This document shows, in pieces, positions 38,742-49,613 of a stretch of DNA of 64,000 nucleotides. This DNA is from Iris pallida (Eukaryota; Streptophyta; Magnoliopsida; Asparagales; Iridaceae), in NCBI GenBank assembly GCA_029216955.1, contig JANAVB010023996.1, positions 15,858,043 to 15,922,042 on the forward strand, read 5' to 3'. The position numbers and the translations under genes are program-made. The stretch's first letter is position 1, and each line of letters starts with the position of its first letter. The notes under the pieces are model-generated. The model saw nothing but the letters and a program-made list of their open reading frames with translations. It was not told the origin of the DNA and searched no databases.

Positions 38742-39605
38742 AGTTCATTGGAAGTGGAGGCACTACTAGTCTGTGAATCCTGCTTGGAAGGTAAAATGAC
38801 CAAAAGGCCTTTTACGGCAAAGGAGTATAGGGCCAAAGATGTGTTAGAATTGGCTCATTTTGATTTGTGTGGACCCATGACTATCCAAGCTAGAGGTGGC
38901 TTTGAATATTTTGTAACATTTATTAACAATTATTCAAGGTATGGATACATTTATTTGATGCACCATAAGTCTGAGTGCTTTAAGAAATTTAAAGAGTACA
39001 AGGCTGAAACGGAGAAACGTCATAGAAAATATATTAAGTTATTTCGATCATATCGTGGTAGCGAGTACCTTTTTAGAGATTTTAGGGATTATTTATCAGA
39101 GGCTGGGATTGCATCCCAATTGACTGCACCTGGAACGCCCCAGCAGAATGGTGTAGCCGAAAGAAGGAATAGAACTCTTATCGAGATGGTTAGATCAATG
39201 ATGAGTTATTCGGTTTTACCAGATTCGTTTTGGGGATATATTTTAGAGACTGCAGCTTATATTTTGAACTTGGTTCCTTCTAAGTCAGTACCTCTTACTC
39301 CCACAGAGCTGTGGATTGGGCGTAAGCCTAGTCTGAAACATGTTCGCATTTGGGGTAGTCCAGCACATGTGCTGAATGAGAAAGCAGATAAGTTAGAATC
39401 TCGTACAGAAGTACGCTTGTTTGTAGGCTATCCAAGAGGAACGAAAGGAGGTTTATTTTATAGTCCTAAGGATCAGAAGGTTATTGTTAGCACCAATGCC
39501 CGATTCTTAGAGGAAGACTATGTGATGAACCATAAACCCAAAAGTAGACTTGTTCTAGAAGAACTGAGAGGTGAGACACCAAGTAATTCAATACCAACAG
39601 TATAA
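38742..39605 (+). pseudogene. copia integrase, main part
   Basis: It resumes with the CESCLEGKMTKRPF zinc-finger half, then the catalytic core. The first acidic residue is in AHFDLCGPM. The second should be an Asp before RGGEY, but here the codon at 39051 is TAT (Tyr) within RSYRGSEYL, so the DDE triad is broken. The Glu is in PQQNGVAERRNRTL. The core is followed by the usual LRIWGSPAHV and VRLFVGYPRGTKGGLFY stretches. A TAA at 39603 ends the frame; the same frame carries on into RT. Confidence 0.9.
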
Positions 39606-40724
39606 GAGGATGAAACACAAATAACTGCACAATGTGTCACAAATGTTACACCACAATCGATAGTGCCTCGTCGTTGTGGGAGGGTTGTGATACAACCTGA
39701 TAGATATATGTTCTTAGGAGAGTCGTCAGACTTCGTCCCTGAGGAACTAGATTATGATTCCTGTACCTACAATGAAGCACTCCAAGATAAAGATGCAGAG
39801 TCTTGGCAAAAAGCAATGATATCTGAAATAGAATCTACGGATTCTAATTAGGTCTGGGAGCTTGTAGAACCACCCGTTGGTGTAAAAGCCATTGGATGCA
39901 AGTGGGTCTATAGGAGAAAAAGAGGATCGGACGGTAATGTTGAAACCTTTAAAGCTCGACTTACAACAAAAGGTTTTACTCAAAGAGAGGGTATCGATTA
40001 TGAGGAAACCTTTTCTCCAGTAGCCATGCTTAAGTCTATCCGGATTCTTTTATCTATTACAGCTCATCTCGATTATGAGATTTGGCAAATGGATGTCAAG
40101 ACTGCTTTCCTTAATGGAAGTCTTAAGGAAGACATCTATTTGAAGCAACCGGACGGGTTCATTGAAAAGGGCCAAGAACATCTTGTTTGTAAGCTCAAGA
40201 AGTCCATTTATGGACTTAAGCAAGGTTCCAAATCATGGAACATATGTTTTGATCAGGTGATAAAATCCTATGGATTTGATCAATATCAGGATGAATCATG
40301 TATATATAGAATGTGTGACGAAAATGTGGTAGTGTTCCTAGTACTTTATGTAGATGACATCTTGCTCATTGGAAATAATGTGAAGGTGTTATCTGATGTA
40401 AGGGTATGGTTATCCAAACAGTTTGATATGAAGGACTTGGGAGAAGTAGACCACATCCTTGGGATCAAAGTTTTACGAGATCGCAAGAAAAAGATGTTGG
40501 GCTTATCCCAAGCTTCCTATATCGATACTGTACTAACTCGTTTTAGTATGCAAAATTCTAAGAAAGGTTTCTTACCTTTTAGACATGGAATTGCTCTATC
40601 AAATGAGCAGTGTCCGAGGACACCTAAAGAGATAGAAAACATGAAAGCAGTTCCTTATGCTTCAGCAGTTGAAAGCTTAATTTATGTAATGCTATGTACG
40701 AGACCAGACATCTACTTTCTATAG
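39606..40724 (+). pseudogene. copia reverse transcriptase
   Basis: In the same frame as the integrase, with a TAG at 39849 and another at 40722. The RVT_2-type domain is clear: WELVEPPVGVKAIGCKWVYR, then IWQMDVKTAFLNGSLKEDIY, then KKSIYGLKQGSKSWN, then catalytic YVDD at 40347-40358 (FLVLYVDDILLIGNN), then FDMKDLGEVDHILGIKV. The catalytic motif is intact, but the in-frame stops preclude a full polyprotein. The domain copies element RNA into cDNA. Confidence 0.92.
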
Positions 40725-41220
40725 GCATAGTCAGCAGATATCAGTCTAACCCAGGACAAGAGTACTGGACTGCTGTAAAGCATATTTTAAAGTATCTGAA
40801 AAGGACTAAAGAGTATATGCTAGTTTACCATACAGATAGTTTAGTTCCCTTGGGGTATACAGACTCAGATTTTCAGTCAGATAGGGATTCCAGCAAATCT
40901 ATCTCAGGTTATGTGTTTACTTTGGGAGGTGGAGCCATTGTGTGGAGGAGTATCAAGCAAAAATGTATTGCTGATTCCACCATGGAAGTCGAGTATGTGG
41001 CAGCCTCTGAGGCAGCCAAAGACGCAGTTTGGCTCAGAAACTTTCTGTAAGTCTTGATGTGGTACCTAGTTTACCTAAGTCTATTACACTTTATTGTGAT
41101 AATAGTGGTACAGTTACAAACTTGAAGGAACGACGAGCCCACAAGACAGGTAAATACATTGAGTGCAAGTACCACCTGATACGAGATTTCGTAAAGAAAG
41201 GAAAAGTGGGAGACTTGTAA
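40725..41220 (+). pseudogene. copia RNase H, frameshifted
   Basis: A shift near 40720 moves the frame. SRYQSNPGQEYWTAVKHILK leads to the RNase H core with YTDSDFQSDRDSSKSISGYV, then STMEVEYVAASEAAKDAVWL, and after another shift near 41045 YCDNSGTVTNLKERRAHKT. The C-terminal end is confused by duplicated sequence (see 41206-41436), with ADSFTKSLPAKAFDSHIEGM displaced to 41288. Confidence 0.88.
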
Positions 41221-41436
41221 CAGTATACTAAAAGCATAGCTTTAAGTAAAAGTGGGAGACTTGTAACAGTATACTAAAAGCATAGCTGATTCCTTTACAA
41301 AGAGCTTACCCGCTAAGGCTTTTGATAGTCATATTGAGGGAATGGGAGTCAGATGTGTAGCAGCATAGCTTTAAGTATAAGTGGGAGACTTGTAACAGTA
41401 TACTAAAAAGCAATGCTTTGAGTAAAAGTGGGAGAT
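41206..41436 (+). repeat. Reiterated polypurine-tract / LTR-junction-like sequence
   Basis: Before the genuine polypurine tract and 3' LTR (AAAAGTGGGAGAT|TGTTAGGG, 41424-41444), the block GTGGGAGACTTGTAACAGTA followed by TACTAAAAGCATAGC occurs at 41206, 41252 and about 41382. Each block resembles a PPT followed by the first 25 bases of the LTR. The coding end of RNase H is split between the second and third copies. Confidence 0.85.
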
Positions 41437-42706
41437 TGTTAGGGTTATATACTAAAAGCATCACTTTTGTAGTAACCATATTTCTTTAAATTTTGAATGA
41501 GAATCATATGGGCAAATGTTTGCATATTGTATTTGTTGTAAGTGTTAATGCAAATGTCTGATATTCTACATTGTAGATAATATGGTGTGTGGTGTCACAC
41601 AGAAGATCATATTATCAGTTCCCTATGGAGTATATAAATCGTTCACAACCTAGATGGACTTGGACAATCTGTTGAAAAGGTTGTAGTGTAATCTGGTATT
41701 AGTCTATCTTGACTATAGGTTTATACTAGTACACTTTGTATGTATTGAACAGGACCACTTGAGGTTGTTCTATTTGTACTAACTACATAAGAGAACAAAC
41801 ACCTCTGTTATTATGGATGCTTGTGCTCTTAATCCGAATATAATAACAGACATGTATATGCAGTGTGCATTACTTTGACTCATGAAAGAGTGAGATTCAT
41901 TATGGATCAACAACCTCCATGAATTGGGTAATAATATTGTATATATGATAGGTTGTTGATTATAAATGGAATCCATGTCCCGATACATCGGATTGATGAT
42001 GTCCCCTTAAGGAGCTCATAAGGATTGTCATGTAAACCATGCAGGTGGATTATATCCGACATGACAAATAAAGTTGAGCGGTACTACTTCAGGATAAAAG
42101 ATGTCAAATTAATATAGTTGTCAGTAACTTAATTTGATCGACGGACATATGATATCTTAACATTGAGAGACAAACGAGCATATAATAAAAGGAGCCCACA
42201 AACATAATTTGGGATTAGGAAGGTAGTGCAACAATAGCTTATTAGTGGACCGAGCTATTGTTAATAGACCTGGATTGTGTGTTCGGGCTGAACACGGGAT
42301 ATCCAGATCCGTTAGGAGGCCTAACCCTAATTTCTCCTCATGGTCCCTGTCGTAGCCTATATATATCCTCTATTCTCTAGCTGCTATAGTACTTATCGTA
42401 AATCTGAAGCTTTCTCTAAATTCGTGATTCACGTAAGAAGAAAAAGATAGGGCTGCCAAGGAGAAAAAAAGGTTGGAAGATCGTCGCCCACACGACGTCC
42501 AACTCGAGGAAGGAATACATACAGAAGATCTTGGGGTTGTCCGCTCGAGATTGCCAGGGATTACTTGTCTTCTTTCTGCTGTAGGTATAATTCGTGAACC
42601 CTAGTTTTCGTCTATGAAGGGTTAGAACACGTATTAAATCTGTTTAACTTTCTATCGATCAATACCCACACCAAAGTAAGGGTCCTGGAAATCTCCAGTA
42701 CCATCA
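41437..42706 (+). mobile_element. 3' LTR of the copia element
   Basis: Begins TGTTAGGGTTATATAC and ends CAGTACCATCA at 42706. It pairs with 13795-15077. It is non-coding. Confidence 0.92.
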
Positions 42707-43207
42707 TCGGTCATAGCACGAACAGTAGTCTCCTCACGAATCAAGCAAATCTCTCCCTCTCGTTTCAGCTTGTCATACTTAAGAGACAGCTTATGAAGGT
42801 CCTTCTCCAAGGTGGGCTTGGTCGTCTCCTGTACAGCCTTCACTTTTTCCATAGCTTTTATGAGGAAAGCATGCTCCTTCTCCACTGCAGCAGACATATC
42901 GACTTGTCATCATTTTTGCAACTATATTAGGCACTGATCAGCCTCTGCCAGCTTGTGCTTCAGAAGAACGGTCGTCCCCTCTCCACCCGGAAGCATCTTT
43001 AGTAAGTCAATCTGGCCTTAGGTGCAGTGACGGGCCACAGCAAATAAAGTCCCTCTCCTTGAAGTAGCTTCAACCCCTCGTTTAAGATGACGGTAGAAGC
43101 TCTCGACAATATCCTTTGACAATTCGTCTAGATTATCCAAAGAGGACGGCGTCGAAGGAATATGAGCCAAAGAGGCTGAAGGTGTGTAAGAAGAAGGCAT
43201 AGCGGAG

Positions 43208-43278
43208 CTCGACGAACATATCAGAAGGAAAAAAAATTCGAGCGACGAGACTTCCGTACAGCAGCAATCTTCCCTTAC
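43208..43278 (-). other. Predicted 71-bp intron 3 of the antisense gene
   Basis: The minus-strand donor is GGGCTGC|GTAAGG and the acceptor is TTCGTCGAG|CTCCGC, preceded by a T-rich run and CCTTCTG. Splicing at these sites keeps the frame (phase 2) and skips a TAA that lies at the donor. The segment is short but within the plant intron range. Confidence 0.5.
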
Positions 43279-43464
43279 GCAGCCCGAAGGAGCTGAAAAC
43301 TAGGCAGAGTGGAGAGTTTAATCTCCGGGGAAGAGGTAGCTTCAATCGACCCAGCATCCACCGATGCTGGTACATGAACCACCGCCTCTACCATCGGCAC
43401 TTCTGGTATAAGCGGCTCTGAACTCGGCTTAGTGGGGGTTTTTTTCGATTTGAAGGAGCATTGT

Positions 43465-43560
43465 CTATAGATCCAGAACAACCGACAATCAGCTTGACTC
43501 AAAGGATATAATAAAAGAGCGAACGAACCTTCTTGTTGGTAAGAATATGACATAGCTTAC
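43465..43560 (-). other. Predicted 96-bp intron 2 of the antisense gene
   Basis: The minus-strand donor is TCTCCTG|GTAAGC and the acceptor is GATCTATAG|ACAATG. Splicing leaves the downstream long frame off by one base. A one-base indel, for example in the A-run near 43448, would explain this in a decayed copy. Confidence 0.5.
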
Positions 43561-43840
43561 CAGGAGAGGGCGGTGAAGACCGCAGCTCGCTCTGGACATT
43601 TATAATTCCTCCCATTGCCCCTATATCCTCCCCAATAGCAATATCCGAATCACCTGCATCTACCACTCCAACCCCGGTCGACCCGAAAGAAGATGTAGCT
43701 GGGTCGGTTGCGACCAACTGAGACCCTACAGCCTCGATATTTGGTTCTGTAAGGCTTGCACCTTCTTCGACCAGGGTGCCCATAACTGGAGCAATCTCGA
43801 AAGCAGCATCGGGCTCCAAAGGGTTTATGTCTTCCAAAGC

Positions 43841-43925
43841 CTGTACATAAAAAAATAAAAAAGGGTGGGGAACAATAAGATAAAGTCACAAATGTAACAT
43901 GGTGGTCGATCAAAATGAAATTTAC
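43841..43925 (-). other. Predicted 85-bp intron 1 of the antisense gene
   Basis: The minus-strand donor is CCAGAG|GTAAATTTC and the acceptor is TTTTTTATGTACAG|GCTTTG, preceded by a T-rich tract. Both flanking exons are in phase 0, so removal keeps one frame from TLPE to ALEDINP. The intron frame itself is Phe/Ser/Leu-rich and runs into unrelated sequence. The segment is AT-rich, unlike the exons. Confidence 0.7.
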
Positions 43926-46785
43926 CTCTGGAAGGGTTTTGACGTCACTGCCCTTTTTCCTAATGTCAGACCCTCGATTCCTAAACGCAACCCGTTTTTG
44001 GGAATGAGGCCTGTCAGTAACAGAGAATCCACGCTTACTTCGCTTACACAGAGGACTCGACACAGGAGAAGGCAAGTGCATCACCGAAGTACTTGTAGGG
44101 AGTGACAGACCATTGTACTCATCCTTCTCTTTCGTATCAGTAGAATCAGAGTCAAACACTTCAATGGCCATAGCCTTCCCTGCCCTGTTCCTCTTTTTGG
44201 GCTCCTCGCGTTTCTCCACCAACTTAGTACTGGTTATGAAACTGGTACTTACATCAAAGTTGTGGGGAGGCCCATTCACGAAGACATGGTGGAGGGCCGC
44301 CATATACGAGATACGCACTGAGCCTCCAGTATCAGGTAGAGAAAAGCTGGTTCAGGTATGGACGGTACTGTAGTAATGCCAGGCCCGGATGCCATCTAGG
44401 ACGCTGCCCTCATAACCCAAACAGGGACTCGGGTTGTCCAAAAACAACTGGCAGTACCCAAATTGCCACGAGTATCGGCTGGGTAAGTAAGGTTCCAAGA
44501 AAAAACGTTATGGTTGCGGTACACCAGATGTACAGGGCGGATATTCAGTAACCAGCGGAACATCTTCTTGGATAGGATCTGGGGCGCAATACTGCCATCA
44601 AGATACAGACACCCCATTTCCTCATCGGTGAAAGGTGGGACCGACACAAAAAAGGAATAGCTATCCACCCGAGCGAGCAAAATGTGGCTGTCGAGCATGG
44701 TTGAACAGGTCCAAGGCATATCATGGTACTGATAGATGAAAGCATCGTTGACCGTCGCATTCCCCTCAGGGCCAGGTCGCATCAGAGAGGGGCAGTGCAT
44801 TAGCAGCCACCCTATCTGATAGTGGTAGGGCAACTCGATTCGGTTGAAATCCTTTGTAACATCACAAGCTATGGTTTTAGCCAGAAAGATGCGAAGGCCC
44901 CGATGGATGCTGCATACCACGGTTGGGAGTAGAGCTAGCCTGCCTCCGAAGCCTAATTTGACAGTATGGAGGATCAGGTTGCGGCTGATTCTCTCAATAG
45001 AACCAGAGCCCCCCGAGACAACACAGATCCTCAGCCATATCATCAGGAACCTAGCCAAGATGGCCTTGTCAGACATGAGTTGGGTATCTTGATAGAAGTA
45101 GCTGAATGTGTCGGATTGACTTCTGAATCTATCACCAGAAGCTTTGGTCCTCTTGGCGCTTTGCACCTGAGCATCCATCCATGCTTGAGTCTGAGGGCTC
45201 CGAGGAACAAACCGGCCTGAGGCCCCAAGGTCGAATATGTAACTGATCCAAGCCTTGGTATAGGAAAGGGTCCCTGTGAGACTCATCTCACATTATCGGT
45301 ATTTATATACGGATATGTATTTTGCAGTATATTTCGTATTTTTTTGGTTTTCGTAATGCTTTAAATTTTTTCTAACTTATAAATTTTTCCTTGGCCGGTA
45401 TACCGCCAGTATACCGGAGTATACCGACGGCAAACCGCCCAGACAGATTTTCCATATTTTAGATATTTACGATATCAGATATTTTCATGAATAGTATTTT
45501 CGATATTTTCGTGAATAGTGTTTTGGATATTTTGATGAATAGTATTTAGATATTTTCGTAAATAGTGTGGATGCACCCTTTTACCCATTGGATATTTGGT
45601 TTTGTTTCGATGGTTAGGATTGACTTAGATCTTCACATGGATCACCATCCAACGGTTAAGATTAATTCTCCCTTCTATATATACCATTTCACTTTCTCTC
45701 TCCTCTCTCTTTTCATTCTCTTCACTCTCTCTTCATTTCTTCTTCCCTTCTCTCCCCCTTGGAGCATGCCAAGAGCTTGGCCTTGAGTCCTTGGGTGTGG
45801 TGTCTAACCCCCTAGGAGGAGGAGTAGAAGATTAGGCTTGGTTGCTAGAGAACCTAGGCAAGTACATCTTGCCAAATCCATGAACCATATTGTTTTATTG
45901 TCAATTTTATTTTCCTTGGTATTAAATGCTTAGAATTTTCCTAAACTCATTTTGTAAAATATGTTTTCCTTATGATTCTCGTATATATGCATGTTTCCAA
46001 AATTTGTTTAAGCAAGGTTTTGATTTTCTGTTAAAATCCAATATGGACTCAGTAGAAAACTTGGTATCAAGAGTGATACTAGTGTTTCCATCATGTATCT
46101 TGGTAACATATACATATATGAGGCCCTCACCTATTTTGTATATCATAGATTTTGAGTTTGGTGGCAATCGGAACCCGTTTCGGTGTCCCGAGAACCTCTA
46201 TTTGGGAGTATTTTGAGGTATTAATCTATCAAATATTTTGATTTGTGAAAACTAATACTTCCATGTTGTAGGAAATTCAATTCTATGCAATTTTGACTTT
46301 TGAAAATCCGAATTTCGATTTAAAACGAAGTTTTTATGGCCGAAACAAGTTTTGAGTTTTCAAAAATCAACTTTCTGTGACGGTTCGGAAAATCCGTCGG
46401 AAATTCGCGGAAATCCGTCGGAAAATCTGAACTTGCACCACAAAACTTGCTGTGACACTTCGAAAAATCCGTCGGTAATCCGCAGTAATCCACCGGATAA
46501 TCCGTTTTAGGCTGTTTTAGTCTATTTTTGTCCGTTTCTACCCATTTTTGTCCGTTTTTGAAATTTTCTTCGATTGTAATGAATTTTTTAACATGATTAG
46601 ATAATCTTGCATAGTTAGAGAATGATTGTACACCCTATATACACTTGACACTAGCACATGTTCAATCATTTTTCTATGAAATTTACTTAGCTTTAATTAT
46701 TGTTTCCCACATGCCATGATATGTCTTTGATAGATTCTTTCTTACAAGCTATGATAATTGTTACATGTCTTCTTTGCTTACATGA

Positions 46786-46990
46786 TAGTGGCCCATCGTG
46801 GCACACTCTTCTTAGATGTCTTCTTTACTTATTAGATAGTGACCCGTCGTGGTGCACTCTTGTACATGTCTTTCTTTGCTTATATGATAGTGGCCTGTCA
46901 TGGCGCACTCTTGATTCCAGTACATATCTTGCTCCTTGATAGTGGCTCGTCGTAGCGCACTCCTGGCTTCTTGTTTATTATATTTTCTTG
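46786..46990 (+). repeat. Spaced array of GATAGTGGCCCGTCGTGGCG-type units
   Basis: Four units of about 55 bp, each with GATAGTG(G/A)CC(C/T)GTCGTGG followed by (C/T)GCACTC. The same array is in the partner LTR at 51105-51310, and two units with the same core are in the solo LTR at about 59950-60035. Confidence 0.8.
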
Positions 46991-47174
46991 TTGTGGTTTA
47001 TTATGGTGCACAATCTTGCTTGTCTTGTCCAGTCTTGCATGTCTCATGTCTAGGATGGATTCTGCGAAATGCTACACCTAGAATCCAACAAGAAAATGAT
47101 AAAGACTAAACAAGTAGCTTGATTACTTAGATCATTGAGAATTTCCCAGTTACCTGTTGCCCCTTTGGTCTTGG

Positions 47175-47177
<3 letters not shown>

Positions 47178-47232
<55 letters not shown>

Positions 47233-47274
47233 GGGATTTGGAGCTATAAAAAATATATATATATATATATATAT
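47178..47274. repeat. (TA)n with duplicated flank in one LTR
   Basis: A (TA)n run of about 50 bp, then ACATGGGATTTGGAGCTA, then a second (TA)n run and a second ACATGGGATTTGGAGCTA. The partner LTR has only TATATATATA and one copy at 51505-51532. It arose after insertion. Confidence 0.9.
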
Positions 47275-47619
47275 ACATGGGATTTGGAGCTATTTGTCAT
47301 GATGAGCACTCTTCCAGCACACCGTCGAGTGGAGCACCTCTTTAGGACACATGTATCTTTCTGCAGTGTGTCTGCTATACTTATTTTCTTTTTGGCTTGG
47401 ACCATTCAGGTAGTAGCAGGCAGGTGCTGGACTTGGAATTCTCAGACTTGTATTTGTTAGTAATTAGGATTGTGACAATCCTAATTAGCTAAAGTATCAA
47501 GCCGTAATCATTGCTTGGCCGTGATTGATGGATGGAGTCCATTCTTGTCTAGTCTAGTCTTGCTCCAGTTTATCTTATTGTAGTACTTAGCTTCCTGTCA
47601 TTCCTTACATGCTATTCTT

Positions 47620-47860
47620 TTTACTACATGCTCGGCTTCACTATATGCTCACATCTTCTAGTTATCTTACATGTTTCAGTTATCTTACATGCTCACATGT
47701 CCCAGTATCTTACATGCTCACATATTCCAGTATCTTACATGCTCACATGCTCCAGTTATCTAACATGCTCACATGCTCCAGTTACCTAACATGCTCACAT
47801 ATCCCGGCTACTTAACATTCTCACATGTCTAGTTTATCTTTCATGTTCACATGCTTCCTT
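47620..47860 (+). repeat. ACATGCTCACATG minisatellite
   Basis: Roughly ten units of 22-25 bp built on TTACATGCTCACATG and CCAGTTATC. The partner copy is at 51860-52100. CATG is the invariant core. Confidence 0.8.
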
Positions 47861-48630
47861 TTCCTCACATGTACACAGTTTACATTATGCCACATGTCCT
47901 TTACTTTATGCTACATGTCGCTTTACTTATTGTCCTTCTATTCTTGGAATAAGTGCATTGGTAGTGCACGAGTCTCGATTTTTTTACTTAATTCTGTCTC
48001 TATCTATTCCTATGATTTGCATGCTAGTTTTAGTTCATAGTTTGGCTTCCTATGTGGTACTTGCTATTGGGGGTCTGACCCTACTGGTTTTGCATTGACC
48101 AGATCTGATAGAGGAGCCCGGAGGATCTTTCGTACCTTCCATTCGTTGGTGATTATCCAGAGCACCAGAGTACCTTAATGGGTTTTCTATTTCATTCTCC
48201 CACTAGTTATGTACATTATTCTTTGTGGCGTTTAGCCTCCGAGCATGTGTTTAGCTCGTGTTTTGGACTTGACATTTAACCTACGGGCCAGAACATGATT
48301 TGCGTATTCTAGACTATAGCTAGAGCTTATCATGTATGACTATTACTCTTGCTAGTCTTCATTCTATATTACTAGCTTCATGATCATTGATATATGATAG
48401 TTTGAGACGCTTTACTATTTTATATTCCAGTTGATCTTACTTCTTGTATATTGTTTACTGCCTGTGATTGAGATACCTAGGATTGCTTGACCTAGGATCG
48501 ACTATTGGCTTGTAGTAGTAACCCCCATCTATACAGGTTACACGTTATTTCGGAGTACTGGAGTACTTTGGTATACGTAGCTGGCCTGGTCCGTCCCTAT
48601 TTGTCAGTATTCTGGTTCTGGAGCGTGACA

Positions 48631-49613
48631 TAGGTTTTAGTGGTGGCCCATACAGGTCTGGTTTATCAGATATATGGGGGTTACTGATGTTTAGATATCT
48701 CAGTCACAATTCTCCTTTATTGATATCCTTCGTGTTATTCTATATCTCTGATCCTTTGACCTGATATCTGCCTTGATCGTTGATCCTTCTGGTTCTCTCG
48801 ATTTAATCCTTGTGTCCTTTAACTTTCAAGGGCACTGTTCTTAATCCTTCGGACCATCTTGTTTGGGTTCTGCCGATGGCAGTCAGTAATCTTCTGTTAG
48901 GCCAGTTATGGAGGATCAGTCTCAGCATTCAGGGGTAGAGTTCAGAGTTGACCCGAGGGCGGAGGTGTCAGTTCAGCCTGATCAGCCAGTAGGGTTAGTC
49001 CTGCCAGAGTCCAGCTTCACCGGCTATCCCGACAGTCCAGCAGTATATGGCTCATGTACCGGTTCAGCATCAGCAGGTTAGAGCAGCAGTTCTGAGACGT
49101 AGGCAGGCAGAGTTTGGTATGTTAGAGCAGGTTTTGGCTGAGGGCGGTCATGTTGTAGGTATTGTTCTATTATGCTTCCACTATTATTTATCTCTTGGGT
49201 TACGCATATTTAGCGAGTTTCTCATCCTACTCTTCTGTCTTCCTAGTCGAGGCATGTGATAACTTCATTGGTATCGACTACGAAGATACGTCCTGGGTAT
49301 GGTCATGTCTTGGATTAAGTCATTGGTACCGGCTTATTTTGAGAATTGACTTTTATCTAAGTTGTGGAGTTAGCGTAGGCCTGCTCCTACTCAACTGACT
49401 CAGGAAACATATTTATTCATATGCCTCCATCCCTTCTTGATTGTGGTTGTGTTATTGCCTACGCATTTACTTATATTACTGTTGTCTTTATCTTACCAAC
49501 ATGCCATGCTTTATTTTGATTGACATGATTTTTCAGTTCTTTGGTTTGGTTTTCATGCTTGACTAGATTTAGGAAATTCTGAGGACGGAATTTATTTTTA
49601 AGTTATGGAGAGT
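48631..49613 (+). pseudogene. Interior with a short gag N-terminal remnant
   Basis: The interior opens with the leader TAGGTTTTAGTGGTGGCCCA, shared with the other Tekay-like elements. A frame from ATG at 48908 reads MEDQSQHSGVEFRVDPRAEV and resembles the variable N-terminus of chromoviral gag. After a shift another frame (49047) reads QVRAAVLRRRQAEFGMLEQV and then stops. There is no gag core, knuckle or pol. The 3' block and PPT are at 49571-49613. Confidence 0.55.

Larger units (their letters stand above)
13795..42706 (+). mobile_element. Ty1/copia element with two nested insertions
   Basis: LTRs of 1283 and 1270 bp flank a Ty1/copia gag-protease-integrase-RT-RNase H order. The 3' LTR starts TGTTAGGG (41437); the 5' LTR start has decayed to TTTTAGGG. 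The flanking five bases are TCAAT (13790-13794) and TCGGT (42707-42711), an imperfect target-site duplication. The boundaries are supported because excising the element plus one TSD restores the reading frame of the antisense gene. The internal region is interrupted at 16890-28607 and 29440-38741. I do not assign a lineage within Ty1/copia. Confidence 0.9.
42707..45274 (-). pseudogene. Antisense gene, middle part with intron-like segments
   Basis: Minus-strand coding sequence. The first part (45274 to about 44340) reads as one open frame with LSYTKAWISYIFDLGASGRF, IERISRNLILHTVKLGFGG and MFRWLLNIRPVHLVYRNHN. It lies just downstream of the mobile-domain-like region and is probably a conserved extension of it. 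After a frameshift near 44340 comes a basic stretch, KLVEKREEPKKRNRAGK (nuclear-localisation-like), and a Ser/acidic stretch. Three segments with GT...AG ends follow (43841-43925, 43465-43560, 43208-43278). The last part (43200-42707) has FYRHLKRGVEA, three in-frame stops (43021, 42927 and nearby) and a coiled coil, EKDLHKLSLKYDKLKREGE. Function unknown. Stops and shifts make it a pseudogene here. Confidence 0.65.
45275..48630 (+). mobile_element. 5' LTR of the 45275-52873 element
   Basis: TATA-like TCTATATATACC at 45674-45685, followed by a TC-rich initiator stretch. It contains direct repeats of GAATAGTGTTTTAGATATTTT type (45460-45570), a GGAAAATCCGTCGG-rich patch (46380-46510), a 50-60-bp spaced array ending GGCGCACTC (46786-46990), an LTR-specific (TA)n (47178-47272), and ACATGCTCACATG repeats (47620-47860). 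Non-coding. Confidence 0.92.

Noticed and set aside
44396..45286. A 296-codon minus-strand ORF as an independent host gene
   Set aside because: Its first codons come from the inserted LTR; removing the insertion joins it to the mobile-domain part of the antisense gene.
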